Source of the DNA: Isoetes taiwanensis
Lineage: Eukaryota > Streptophyta > Lycopodiopsida > Isoetales > Isoetaceae
DNA length: 64,000 bases
Direction of reading: 5' to 3'
Assembly: GCA_021234155.1 (NCBI GenBank)
Contig: JAJEKV010000063.1
Coordinates: forward strand, 6,511,710 to 6,575,709
The stretch's first letter is position 1; each line of letters begins with the position of its first letter. Position numbers and translations under genes: made by a program. Positions 24,501 to 35,742 of the stretch are shown piece after piece. The notes under the pieces are model-generated. The model did no database searches. It was not told the DNA's origin and was given only the letters and a program-made list of their open reading frames with translations.

Positions 24501-27020
24501 CCAAACTCCGCCCGTCCAGTTCCCTTGCTCCGTATTCTCGGCTGTAAATCTCGCCAGTCCCCCAGTCCAACGGACAAGTCTCCGCCCCCAAAACGCAAAA
24601 CCCTTCTAGAACCCGCAACCCACGGGGTTTACGCTTTTGGTGGCCCTCCTTGTCGATTCGCCGGACCTTGCTTTGCGGACTTGACGTGGAGTGGGGGTGT
24701 TGACGCCGAGCACGGACCCTAAAATCCCCCGAAGCTGCTTGCCCTCAATTTCCTCTCCCCAAGGCCCCGGGGACGGACGGGCGACCTCCCTCTCCTGGAA
24801 TCATGATCTGCTCGCCAATGGACTCGAAACGCCGACATTGCCCCGGGACTAAGTTCCGGGGCCGGCGACCACCCGACCTCCAAGAAGCACCAAAGTAGCT
24901 CACTTCCATCACACTTTCGTAGTCATTTGGCCTTGGATGTGGATGCGGGATACCGTCGTGGAGGGCGTGAGTGTTTCCTTCTTTCAAAAACCGACCTTGT
25001 AACTTGCTCCCTAGGGTAATTTCGCCATTCCTGACGATTTGGCAGGGTCGATTTGCCATTCGAGCCTCCCCGTGCCCGAACGACAAAACATCAAGGGTTT
25101 CTACAAGGCCGACCTCGGGGCCCAGCGGTTTGACAAGTTCTCCCACCGATCTGGAATCTTTTGGGCCTTCCCGAGAGGGGGCCCCCGAACGGAGGATCCA
25201 ACGGTCGGATAGGGGAACCGGGCTCCGGAGGGTGGTCATTAGCGTCAGCCCCGGGAGCGCTGCCAGAAGGGCTGCCTCGAACTTTTTGATCCCGCCTCTT
25301 GGGTCCTGGACTCTCCCCCTCTTGTGAGGGATCCCCGCAAGGTCCCCGCCTCGTTTGACTTGGGGAAGGGTGCCAGCTCGGTTGCCACCAGCACGGGCTG
25401 CCCCGACCGCTCTAATGCTAACCCTTTGACCTAGACCTTCTCTAAAAATTCCAAAAATTGGGCCGGTGCTAGAGATGAATTAGGAAAACAGCCTGGCAAA
25501 AATCAGAATTTATTTTCGCATACAATGCATTAATTATGTAATTTATGAATGTCTTGCCATCGCAAAAGCCCCCACTTCTACTTGCCACATCGGGAGGAGG
25601 ACAGACCCAAACTCCGCTCCGCCGGGCCTCCCCTTGCTCAGTATTCTGGGCCTGCAGCTTCGGCCAGGTCCCAAGTCCAACGGACAAGTCTCGGCCCCCA
25701 AAACGCAAACCCTTCTAGAACCTGGCAACCCACAGGGTTTACGTTTTGGTGGCCCTCTCCTTGTCAGATTCGGCCGGGACCTTGCGCCGTGACTTGACGT
25801 GGAGTGGGGGTGTTGACGCCAGAGCACGGACCCTAAAATCCCCCCGGAAGCTGCTTGCCCTGAATTTCCTCTCCCCAAGGCCCTGGGGACGGACGGGCGA
25901 CCTCCCCTCTCCGGAATCATGATCTGGCTCTGCCAATGGACTCAGAACGTCGACATTGCCCTGGGGACCAAGTTCCGTGGCCAGAAGACCACCCGACCTC
26001 CAAGAAGCACCAAAGTAGCTCACTTCCATCACACTCGTAGTCATTTGGCCTAGGATGTGGATGCGGGATACTGTCGTGGAGGGCGTGAGTGTTTCCTTCT
26101 TTCGCAAAACCGACCTTGTAACTTGCTCCCTAGGGTAATTTCGCCATTCCGGACGATTTGGCAGGGTCGATTTGCCATTCCGGAGCCTCCCCGGTGCCCG
26201 AACGACAAAACAGTGCGGTTTCTACAAGGCCGACCTCAGGACGCCCCGCGGTTTGACAAGTTCTCCCGGACCGATCTGGAATCTTTTGGGCCTTCCCGAA
26301 GAGGGCCCCCTGAACGGAGGATCCAACGGTCGGATAGGGGAACCGGGCTCCGGGAGGGTGGTCATTAGCGTGCAGCCCCCCGGGGGAGCGCTGCCAGGAA
26401 GGGCTGCCTCGGGAACTTTTTTGGATCCCGCCTCTTGGGGTCCGGACTCTCCCCTCTTGTGAGGGATCCTCGTTTGACTTGGGGAAGGGTGCCAGCTCGG
26501 TTGCCCTGCAACGGGCTGCCCCGACCGTTCTAATGCTAACCCTTTGACCTAGACCTTCTCCGAAAATTCCGAAAATTGGGCCGTGTGCTAGAGATGAATT
26601 AGGAAAACAGCTGGCAAAAAATCAGAATTTATTTTCGTACAATGCATTAATTGCGAATTTATAAATTCTTGCCACTGCAAAAGCGCCCCCCGACTTCTAC
26701 TTGCCACATCGGGAGGAGGACAGACCCAAACTCCGCTCCGTCAGTTCCCCTTGCTCCGTATTCTCGGCTGCAGCTTCTCGGCCAGGTCCCAAGTGCAACG
26801 GACCAAGTCTCGGCCCCCAAAACGCAAACCCTTCTAGAACCTGGCAACCCACAGGGTTTACGTTTTGGAGGCCCTCTCCTTGTCAGATTCGGCCGGGACC
26901 TTGCGCCGTGACTTGACATGGAGTGAGGGTGTTGACGCCAGAGCACGGACCCTAAAATCCCCACGGAAGCTGCTTGCCCCGAATTTCCTCTCCCCAAAGC
27001 CCTGGGGACGGACGGGCGAC
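21600..27020. repeat. Tandem array, 1.1-kb period with internal 0.3-kb duplications
   Basis: The landmark TGCAATGCATTAATT recurs at about 21600, 23305, 24418, 25525 and 26640, spacing the later units by about 1105-1115 bp. The first unit is about 1.7 kb because a 300-bp subunit is present three times (landmarks at 21784, 22080 and 22382). The last unit is cut after about 390 bp. Each unit holds a 13-bp inverted repeat (AAACGTAAACCCT / AGGGTTTACGTTT, e.g. 21784-21796 and 21817-21829) with a 20-base spacer; units 2-5 carry one base change in the left arm. ORFs crossing the array are repeats of themselves and are not counted as genes. Confidence 0.9.
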
Positions 27021-27135
27021 AACATTATTGGTATTATTGGTATTATACTTCTTGCAACATTATTGGTATTATACGTCAGCATTATTGGTATTATACTTCA
27101 ACATTATTGGTATTATACTTCAACATTATTGGATT
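27021..27135. repeat. Short tandem repeat
   Basis: About five copies of ACATTATTGGTATTATACTTC-like units, sharply joined to the end of the 1.1-kb array. Confidence 0.85.
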
Positions 27136-27139
27136 CGTA

Positions 27140-27655
27140 GCTATAAATTCTTTCACCTTGCTTTCACTTCTCACTTTTCACCTTGCTACTTGATCTCGAT
27201 CCTTGCTTCTTGCTCCTTCATCTTCCTTGTTCCTTGATTTTCTTGCTACTTGATCCTCCTTGTTCCTTGATCTTCTTGCTTTTGATCTTCCTTGTTCCTT
27301 GATCTTCTTGCTACTTGATCTTCCTTGTTCATTGCTTCTTGCTACTTGATCTTGATCCTTGTTCCTTGCTACTTCATTCCCGTGCTCCTTGCTATAATCT
27401 TGTTCCTTGCTCTTGATCTTGATACTTGATCTTGTTCCTTGCTACTTGATCTTGCTCCTTGATCTTCTTTGCTACTTGATCTTCTTGCTACTTGATCTTC
27501 CTTGTTCATTGCTCCTTGCTACTTGATCTTGATCCTTGTTCCTTGCTACTTCATACCTCTGCTCCTTGCTACTTGATCTTGTTCCTTGCTCTTGATCTTG
27601 CTACTTGCTCTGCTTGCTCCGTGTTCCTTGCTCCGTCGGTGATCCTTGCTTGCTT
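27140..27655. repeat. Pyrimidine-rich degenerate repeat (CTTGATCTTGCTACTTG)
   Basis: Irregular iterations of CTTGATC, TTGCTACTTG and CCTTGTTCCTTG for about 500 bp. It has no start-to-stop coding unit and lies directly before the ATG of the next cargo gene. Confidence 0.8.
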
Positions 27656-27661
27656 TTGCAA

Positions 27662-28201
27662 ATGATTGGACCCAATCCTCCATGGGCTACTCCAGAAGGC
27701 CTGCAAGCATGCCCCAGAAGTTCTGTGCGGCCTGGAATGGATGAGCTATGGGACCATTTCTTGGAGTGGAGGTTGCGCCACAGTCCCACCAAGGAGCTTA
27801 CAATGGAGTTGATCAACTTCATTCTGGAGCGATTTGATTGTGGTCATGAGCCACTGATGGAAATTAATCCATCTGAATGTTATAGGAGACTTGCAATGAG
27901 GGGAATGCTTGAACCCCCTCCTTATCTGGACGAGATGCTACATCAGTTGAGGCCTCTTCTTCATTCATGAAATTTGTAAGGGACATATGTATGGCCTTAT
28001 TAGGGTGTACTACAACGTGTACAACAATTTTGTGGAGTTGGGTCCGCTCTTCTTCGAGTATTATCCTGTGGAATTACTTTTTCTAATGACTAGGTACCCC
28101 ATATGGTGGGAATAATCAGGCTGGGAAGAGCGTGAGCTCTTGACTCCTAACCCAGATGCATGGGTTACACCTCGCAGGCGAAGGGAAAGGGGAAGGGGAA
28201 G
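27662..28201 (+). CDS. Cargo gene D, interrupted near its 3' end by the LTR element
   Basis: From ATG 27662 an open frame of 102 codons includes MDELWDHFLEWRLRHSPTKE, ELINFILERFDCGHEPLME and RRLAMRGMLEPPPYLDEML. A second coding-like stretch, in another frame, runs from about 28003 (RVYYNVYNNFVELGPLFFEY, VELLFLMTRYPIWWE) through one TAA to TPNPDAWVTPRRRRERGRG at 28200. The LTR element is inserted exactly there; joining across it gives a stop after a few codons, so the C-terminus would be a basic RG-rich tail. Product unknown. Confidence 0.4.
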
Positions 28202-28791
28202 TGTTAGTCCTGTGCCTCCTGGTACAGGACTATTCATGCATACGACAGACCAGGTCAAGCTCAAGGATCCTCAGTCAGCCACGGGTCAGACATCCAAGGC
28301 TCCGCAGAAGACCAAGCAGCAGACCACGCAGTCAAAGCCCGTGGGTCATCAACAAGAGGCGCCGCTTCCAGACAAGTGACGGCCCGCCACCGCCCGCGTC
28401 AGCGTCAAGTGATTCTAGGCACTTCAAGAGGCACCAGCCAACATTCCTCAAGAATCGGCCTCCTTCCGTGAGCTCGGCAAGATCGATCACCGAGTGTCTA
28501 TATTGGGCCCAAGGCCATTGTACTATATATATGAGTAGAGTTAGCACATAAGTTTTTAGAGGAGTTTTGAGTCTTGTCTCCCTTCAGGTTTTCTCTCTAT
28601 TCACGAGCTCATGTATTTTCATCATTGATATCAAGGAAGCTTATCATCTTTCTCTCATTTGTTCTGTTTTCTTCTTTTTCTTCTCTTCTTGCAAATCCTC
28701 GTGACATAGTCCCCTGGACTCTCCCCTTCGTTAGATCCACGGGTCCTCACGAGGGCTGTCTTCCAGAGTTCCCGAACCCGCACCCCAAACA
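28202..28791 (+). repeat. 5' LTR
   Basis: Starts TGTTAGTCCTGTGCC and ends ACCCCAAACA. The TATATATGAG at 28525-28534 is a plausible TATA region. Compared with the 3' LTR there are several small indels and substitutions, concentrated in the GC-rich middle. Confidence 0.92.
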
Positions 28792-29301
28792 CTCGCCGCC
28801 ACGCTGGTCTCGATTTTATCCTACTTTCTTCTGTCGCCATGTCTCCGTCCGTAATTTCACGCCCGGAAGAACTCGCTTTCTCGGGACGGCCTCTCGCTTG
28901 GGCGCCATCGGCCGGGAAACTGCTCATTGACATGTATGGATCTGCTTATGACATAGAGGGAGGCAATCTTCTGGCCTAGGGCTCAGTCCAGCCACCCACC
29001 CCTCGTGTCGGTCTCTGCCCCCAGTTCCCGCCCCAAGCGTGCAAACATTGCTCACAACCTCGGTCCCCTCATCACTATCGGGAGCCTTATCGGGCTCAAC
29101 CTTCTCAACCGTACTTTCACACCCCCAACATGCCTACATCCATCATTCTTCAGGCCATACGCCTCTTCGCTTCATAACCATCATCTCCCCCGGTGGGCAC
29201 GGCTATCCACATGTCTCCTTTAAGCCTACCCAGAATATCCTTTCCCTCGTTTCCCATCGCTTGCTCTTCTCAAGTTTACAACCTTACGGATCTCAAAACA
29301 A

Positions 29302-30470
29302 ATGCTCCAGCTACTTCATTTCTCAACCGCTAGCCACCCCTTCATCGTGGTCCTTCGGGCACAATGCCACATCCACCTCAACCTCAATATCCCCACTATA
29401 CTGTTCTCGGCCCAGCCCAAAGACTTTTCACATCTACCTTTCAAACTCGAACCGACTTATCCCACCTTTGGCAACACGAAAGGCAAACCGTTAGACCAAA
29501 GTGCTCAGGCCCACATGGAAGAATTTGAGGCTCTAGCTGTCCTAAATGGTCACGCGCAACCTCAACTGAAATTCCACATCTTTTCCACCACCCTGCGTGG
29601 CTCTCCTCATCAATGGCTCATGTCCAACAAAAGCCATTGGAAACAAGACTGGTCCGAAATGCGCACTGCTTTTCTGTCTCATTACGGGACCACGGATGAT
29701 GATCAACTTCATCTCAAGCAACTCAATGAACTTCAACAAGAGCCCACGAAGTCGCCGCCTCGGATTTTGCGGATCGACTTCACATTCTGCTAAGTAAGCT
29801 CAAGGAGTACCCTACACAGAGCCAGATTTTGGTCTGGTTTCTCCAAGGACTTCCTCCCGCTATTCGACTCATGACTGAATACCTGCGTCCAAAAACTTTG
29901 GAGCAGGCTATCGACCTTGTCAATCACTCCGTCAATGTTTCCTCCCGAGGCGTGGCTCTTCAAGAGCTCCCGTTCATTCCACCTGTCATGGTTCCACAAA
30001 CGGCTGTTCAGCCTCAACACGCTAATCCACAGCGCAGTCAAATCTGGTGCCATATTTGCAAATATCAAGGCCATTTGGCCAATGAGTGCAACTCCACCAA
30101 TGGCCCACCTCATTGCAAGCGCTGCAACATGTGCAATCATGCCACGGAAGAGTGCACTCGCACTCATCCCACACCGTTCCGCAACAAAATGGTTTATCAA
30201 GTGCAAACCACACATCAGCAACAATCGCACTATCGCCACCTCACCTCTTCAAAAGTGCAGCCCACGCAAATCTATCAACCAATAGGACCAACCACGGGGA
30301 TCCAACCAACGCCCTCCTTTTTGATCCTTCTAAAGCTCGTTTATCACCGCCAAGAATGGGGTCATACCACCACGGCATGTCCTCAACTTCCACAAGTTCG
30401 GATCATGACTTCCTCGGCACAAATCAGACCACGCCGGTCCGCCTCCACGGCTTACCAACTCGCTCGCTAA
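29302..30470 (+). pseudogene. Retrotransposon gag, frame-broken
   Basis: The frame at 29302-29793 contains the capsid-like region (FEALAVLNGHAQPQLKFHIF, TTLRGSPHQWLM). After a frame change at about 29790 the 29829-30470 frame continues with FLQGLPPAIR, then two adjacent zinc knuckles, CHICKYQGHLANEC and CKRCNMCNHATEEC (both C-x2-C-x4-H-x4-C). Upstream, from about 28970, a Pro/Gln-rich stretch may be the N-terminus. Confidence 0.75.
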
Positions 30471-30659
30471 TGGCAAACAAGGCCCGCGACCAGTTCTTAG
30501 AAGCCACCAAGAGCCAAAGAATCACGCTTATCAACCAGCTCCAAAGAAATCAACCTCACCGGATCAACAAGCCCAAGAGGAAATTTTTCGGCACTTAATC
30601 CTCCAGTCCGGTAGTCAAATTGGGTTGGTTTAGTTTCACGCCGCATCAAGGCCTCACGC

Positions 30660-33600
30660 CCCTTGACTATTATTCGTAAGGGCACGCGAACCTCGCCTTT
30701 GCAGTTGACACCATTCCTCATGAGGCCGAAAAAAGGTTCACTTTGCACCCGACTTGGAAAAGCTCATGCCACATGTCATGCCCAAAGTTCGCCAAAGCAT
30801 TTTGAACCTCATGCAAGCCGGCGAAGGCCGCACATGGGCAAATGTTCATGCCACCACTCGAGCTCAACAAAGACAAGATACCCCTTCAACATCTCAACCT
30901 CCACGCCTCTCGGACATATCCCAATATTGCAATAGGTTGACTTACTCAAAGAAGTTCTTTGCTTCTTCCGCCACACGCACTCCGCACCGTGGAAACCAGG
31001 ATCCTTTTTCTCATGTACCTCTTGAACTCCAAGAGGAGCTTGCCAAGATCAAAATTCCTTTAAGCTTGGCCACCATTTTAAAAACTCGTCCCGCTCAAGG
31101 ACCGGTTACCACTCCCAACCTGCTTTTAGTTGGGGCCGTATTACCTCTACACCCACGGTCCATGCCACGGTGGGGAAATCAGCAAGTCAACCATGTTCAA
31201 ATCGATGGAGGTAGCGCAGTCAATCTCATCACGGATAAACTCCGCAAACAAATGGGCATCACACAACTCTTTTTGTGCCCCATATGACATCAAATTGGCT
31301 AATGGCCATATCACACGACCTCAAGCGCCACACCTATTCTTCACATCAACATTGGTGATCTCCGCTTTCCCATGGAATTTGGAGTTTGGAAAGTCGGGCG
31401 AAGATCCGTGTGACTATGAAATGCTTTAGGCGCACCTTTTCTCCGCCGTGCAAAGAGTATCCATTATCGGGCCACGGACCGCTTAGTCATCACCGATGGT
31501 CATCTCAATGCCACCATGGACTTGCAAACAAAGTGCAGATCATTTCGTTGATAATGCGGAACCTTCTCTCGCATTAATGATTCCGAAGAAGCTCGTAATA
31601 TTTATCAAGTTCGCTCCACTCAAGAGGATGCCTCTCGCCATCCTACCCCAATATGCCGATCCTTGGGGAGAAATGACTCTTGATCGTGACCAGAGTCCGG
31701 GGCTGCCTTGCTTGACCCCTACCGCTCCTTGCAATCGAATCCAACGCTGATCACTTTTCGAGATCGACACTCCCTGCAACTCCCCGTTGATGTACACGCC
31801 ATGAAGCAACCACCGCTAGATGAAACCGAAAGCAACCTCTTTTTTTACCACACAAAGTGCCACGATCCGGTTATGCTCCAACCTCCTGCACACATTGTCC
31901 AGATAATCAAGTAATACCCCATATTCAGACTCGGAAGTCGATTGTGGACGCTTGGCAACAATCAACCTCGTCTCGCATTGTCGCTAATCTTCCGGCCCTT
32001 ATCGAATCAGGGGCCGTCCCAAATGCTCAAAAAATTCAAACACATTTTCCGGAGTTACAAAGATCTTCGGGGAATCAACAAAAGCTTGGGGAACTCACCA
32101 TTCCTACCAAATCGATGCACGACCGATTAGTAAACGACAATCTGTGCTCAACCCTAATTACCGCGGATCGCGTCAAGGCGAAATTGACAAACTCCTTGCC
32201 GCAGGTTTGATCTATGAGGTCAAACATTCTCAATGGGTGAGCCCCATCGCCATTGCCCTTAAGCACAATGGTAAGATCCGCGTGCCGTGGTGGACTATCG
32301 GAAACTCAATCGTGCCACGGAGCGTGATCATTTTCCGCTTCCCTTCACGCAGACCAAGTTCGGAAGAAGTGGCTGGACATGAGATGTACTCCTTTATGGA
32401 TGGTTTTTCTTCGCTACAATCAGATCTCCATCAAAGACTCGATCAACTCAAGACCACTTTCACCACCCCGGGGCACTTTTGCCTACAAGGTGGTTCCTTT
32501 TGGATTATCCAACTCTCCTTCAACATTTCAACGATCATGCTTTCGGTTTTCATGATTTCATGAAGGAAAATCCCTTCTTGCAAATTTTTCAAGATGACTT
32601 CTCTCGCCTACGCCCCATGGCTGACCATTTGGATAAATTGGAACTCGTCTTCCGTAAATGTGATGAGTCCCAAGATTAGTCTCAATCCCGAAAATGCACC
32701 TTTTAAGCCACTTCCGTGTTCCGTTAGGCCATGTTGTCGCCAAAGCGAGAATCACCACCGATCCCCCAAAATCAGCCAGTGTGCTCAAGGCTCAAGCACC
32801 GGCCAATATCAAGGAGACACGCTCTTTCCCGGGAAAGGTCAATTATTACTCCACCTTCATACCTGGATCGGCAGCCATTGCAGATCCCATTCATAAACTC
32901 ACGGGTGATCGAATCCACTGGCTTGGAACTCCCAGCGAAGCCGCTTTCCAACAGCTTGAAGCTTTTGCTTACTCGTGCACCCGTTCTTGTTCCTCCTCAA
33001 TGGGACAAGCCCTTTCACGATGCATGTCGATGTCTCCGGCGTTTGCTATTGGAGCTGTTCTTTCTCAAGAATATGATGCGCTTAATCGACAAACCAAATC
33101 GCTTCGCCAAATTTAAAACTCAATTCATTGAAGCAACTATTCTCGCCCTGAAAGCGTGAAGCTTTGGGTCTCATTTTCAGGTCCAACGCTTCCGCCATTA
33201 CCTTTTGGGCACAAATCAAGTTCTTTGTGGACCACCAAGCACTCCTCTATTTGATCAACAAGTCCACGCCCACGGGCCGCATTGCTCGTTGGGTCCTTCT
33301 TCTCCAAGAATTTGCTCCTTTTGAAATCGCTCATAAGGTCGGGTAAATCTCATGTTGTTCCGGATTATCTTTCACGCATCCACCTGATGATCCCGCGAAT
33401 CGGGTCTCGGGACGCTTTTCCCGATGCTCAGCTCTTTTAGTCACGGCAACACCACATTGGTTCCATGATTTTCAGCAAGCACCTCCTCACGGTGTTCTTC
33501 CACCGTAAGACGAGACGCTCTTCTCCGCCAAGCGACAATCCTTGCCGCCATCAATTTCTCCGAGAGGTCCGCGGACTACACCATGGTTGCCGGACATCTC

Positions 33601-34800
33601 TACAAAAGGGTAAGGACACCATCCTTCGACGCCAGTGTTCTACCTCATGAAGTTCCGGACATTGTTCGCGAAGCTCATCAAGGGCTCGGTGGTGGTCATT
33701 TTCATGGTGACACCACGGCGCGCAAAATCCTTCTTGCCGGGTATTATTGGCCCACGCTTCTTCAAAGATGCTCACGCCCACGCCAAGACGTGACGCTTTG
33801 CCGGTGGTGGGGCCCCCACGCCCGTGGACGCTCTTCCCTTGACGCCGCCGCCACGCCCCACTTCCCTTCAACAAATGGGGAATGGACTTTGTGGGACCTA
33901 TAGATCCTCCTCGCTACGCACACACTCGTGCCCGATACATTCTGGTTCTCACTGACTACGCCACCAAATGGGCGGAAGCTTGTGCACTTCCAGACAACAC
34001 TGCAGCAAGCACAGCTAGAGTCCTCTATCAACAAATTATCACGCGATTCGGCCGCCTCCCACCTGAGCTGGGTCGCTGGACCGTGGTGTTCATTTCATCA
34101 ATCATACTATCAAGGAGCTGACGGATTATCTCCTCGATACATCATCACAAGAGCACACCTTACTATCCTCAAGGCAATGGGCTGGGCGTAAAGCACCAAC
34201 AAAACTCTGGTCACCATTCTCAAGAAAATTTGTGACGCTTCCCGCACAGATTGGCAGACAAAACTTCCTACTGTTCTTTGGGCCTACAATACTTGTTTCA
34301 AGATTGCTACTGGTCACACTCCTTTTAAATTGGTTTATGGTCGTGAAGCTCTCATGCCGCTTTGAATACATCCTTCCAACACTCCGCTTTTCAACCGGCA
34401 CGCTCATCATCCACCTGCCGCACTCAAAGAACGGGTCTATCAATTAGAACAGTTTGGATGAACTTCAAGGGATGCTTATATTCGTGTTCTTCATGGACAA
34501 CAGTTGCAAAAATCTTTACATGACAAACGCTTGAAGACAAAAAAACATTCAAAGAAGGAGATTTGGTTCTTCTTTATGATTCCGTGTACAAAAATTTTCC
34601 TGTAAACTCAAGTTTCGTTGGCTTGGCCCTTATCAAATTGTTCAAGTGGTTAGACCAAGCGTTTTCCAACTAGCTGAGTTAGATGGCACTCCATTACCTA
34701 CATTGGTTAATGGTTTTCGTCTCAAAGCATTTCATCACACAGAAAGTGAACATCAAAACACAGAGACAATTCAAGATGCAAACACCACAGAAAGTGACTA
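30660..34800 (+). pseudogene. Retrotransposon pol (PR, RT, RNase H, INT), frame-broken
   Basis: Protease: QIDGGSAVNLI near 31200. Reverse transcriptase: EIDKLLAAGLIYEVKHSQWV near 32180, VDYRKLNRAT near 32295 and the catalytic pair in IFQDDFS near 32590. RNase H: VNYYSTFIPGSAAIADPIHK near 32840 and FFVDHQALLYLINKSTP near 33215. Integrase: HFHGDTTARKILLAGYYWP near 33700, the core DFVGPIDPPRYAHTRARYIL near 33885 and IATGHTPFKLVYGREALMP near 34310. A C-terminal LGPYQIVQVVRPSVFQLAEL lies near 34630. At least eight frame changes separate these pieces. Confidence 0.85.
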
Positions 34801-35742
34801 GAAAGGCGGTATATTATATTATAGTGGAGATTTTTTACAAAATGTGGGCGCAGCCCAGCTATTTCCGCTATGGGCACTGCCCTATATACAAAAACGGGCT
34901 CAGAGCCCTATCTACTAAGTCCTAAGAGGAAAAACCCTCTACTCCTGGTTCGAGCGCAGGGTGATGCGAGGAGATGGTAGAGGTTCTGCTCCGGATCCCA
35001 AATCGGTGCGAACCACCTCCATCCCGCTGGTCTTCGGTCGGGATGTTCAGCCATCCCGCACACCAACCGTCCATCACGAATGCCACGGTTGTGGCAGCCC
35101 GAGATCCGCACAATTCATCTTACAAGTGATCCACTCGGCGGTTAGTGGGCATTGTGCAATCTTCGCTCAAGCCGCCAAAGAGCCATACCGAAGCGCCATC
35201 GGATGCCTTCGTTTCTCTCGGTTCGTCTTATATAGCCAACTGAGGAACTCCTTGTCGACGTGGACCAATCACACAAATCGCCAACGTGTTTGCAATGCAA
35301 GGTTTGTTTCTAAAATGAGAATCTGTTCTCCCACCGCATATCTAGCCATGGTACCTTCCGACACATTCCTTTTAATGATATCCCACTTCGAAGTTGCCGC
35401 ATTGAATGCCATTCCTTCTTTCCACGCCCGTCGAACATTAATAGGTGTCCTTTGCCATCCGTCACATCCGATCTTTCTTTCACGCCTCATCCTCACCGCT
35501 CCTTTGCTTCTCCCTTACGTTTTTTTGGGACTTAGCCAAATTTTTGCCTCTCAATCCCCTTCTTGGCATCTTTCGACACCTGGCAACATCAACGGTTCCA
35601 GTTTCGCACTCTTCATACCTCTTCGCCTCCATTTGTGCGCCCTAAAACAAACCTTTTCGTTCCTCTGCGCCTTTGTCCTCCGTTAACTTTCGATTTTCGT
35701 CTTCCGCTTTTGAATTCCTCTTCGTTTACGCACATCGTTACC
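34801..35742 (+). other. Spacer between pol and the downstream ORF
   Basis: Non-coding on present evidence. It could carry the promoter or leader of the downstream coding region; T- and C-rich tracts precede the ATG at 35743. Confidence 0.35.

Noticed and set aside
21740-26110. Long minus-strand ORFs across the tandem array (up to 235 codons)
   Set aside because: They repeat with the array period and change frame with each indel. Length comes from GC-rich repeats; no domain is seen.
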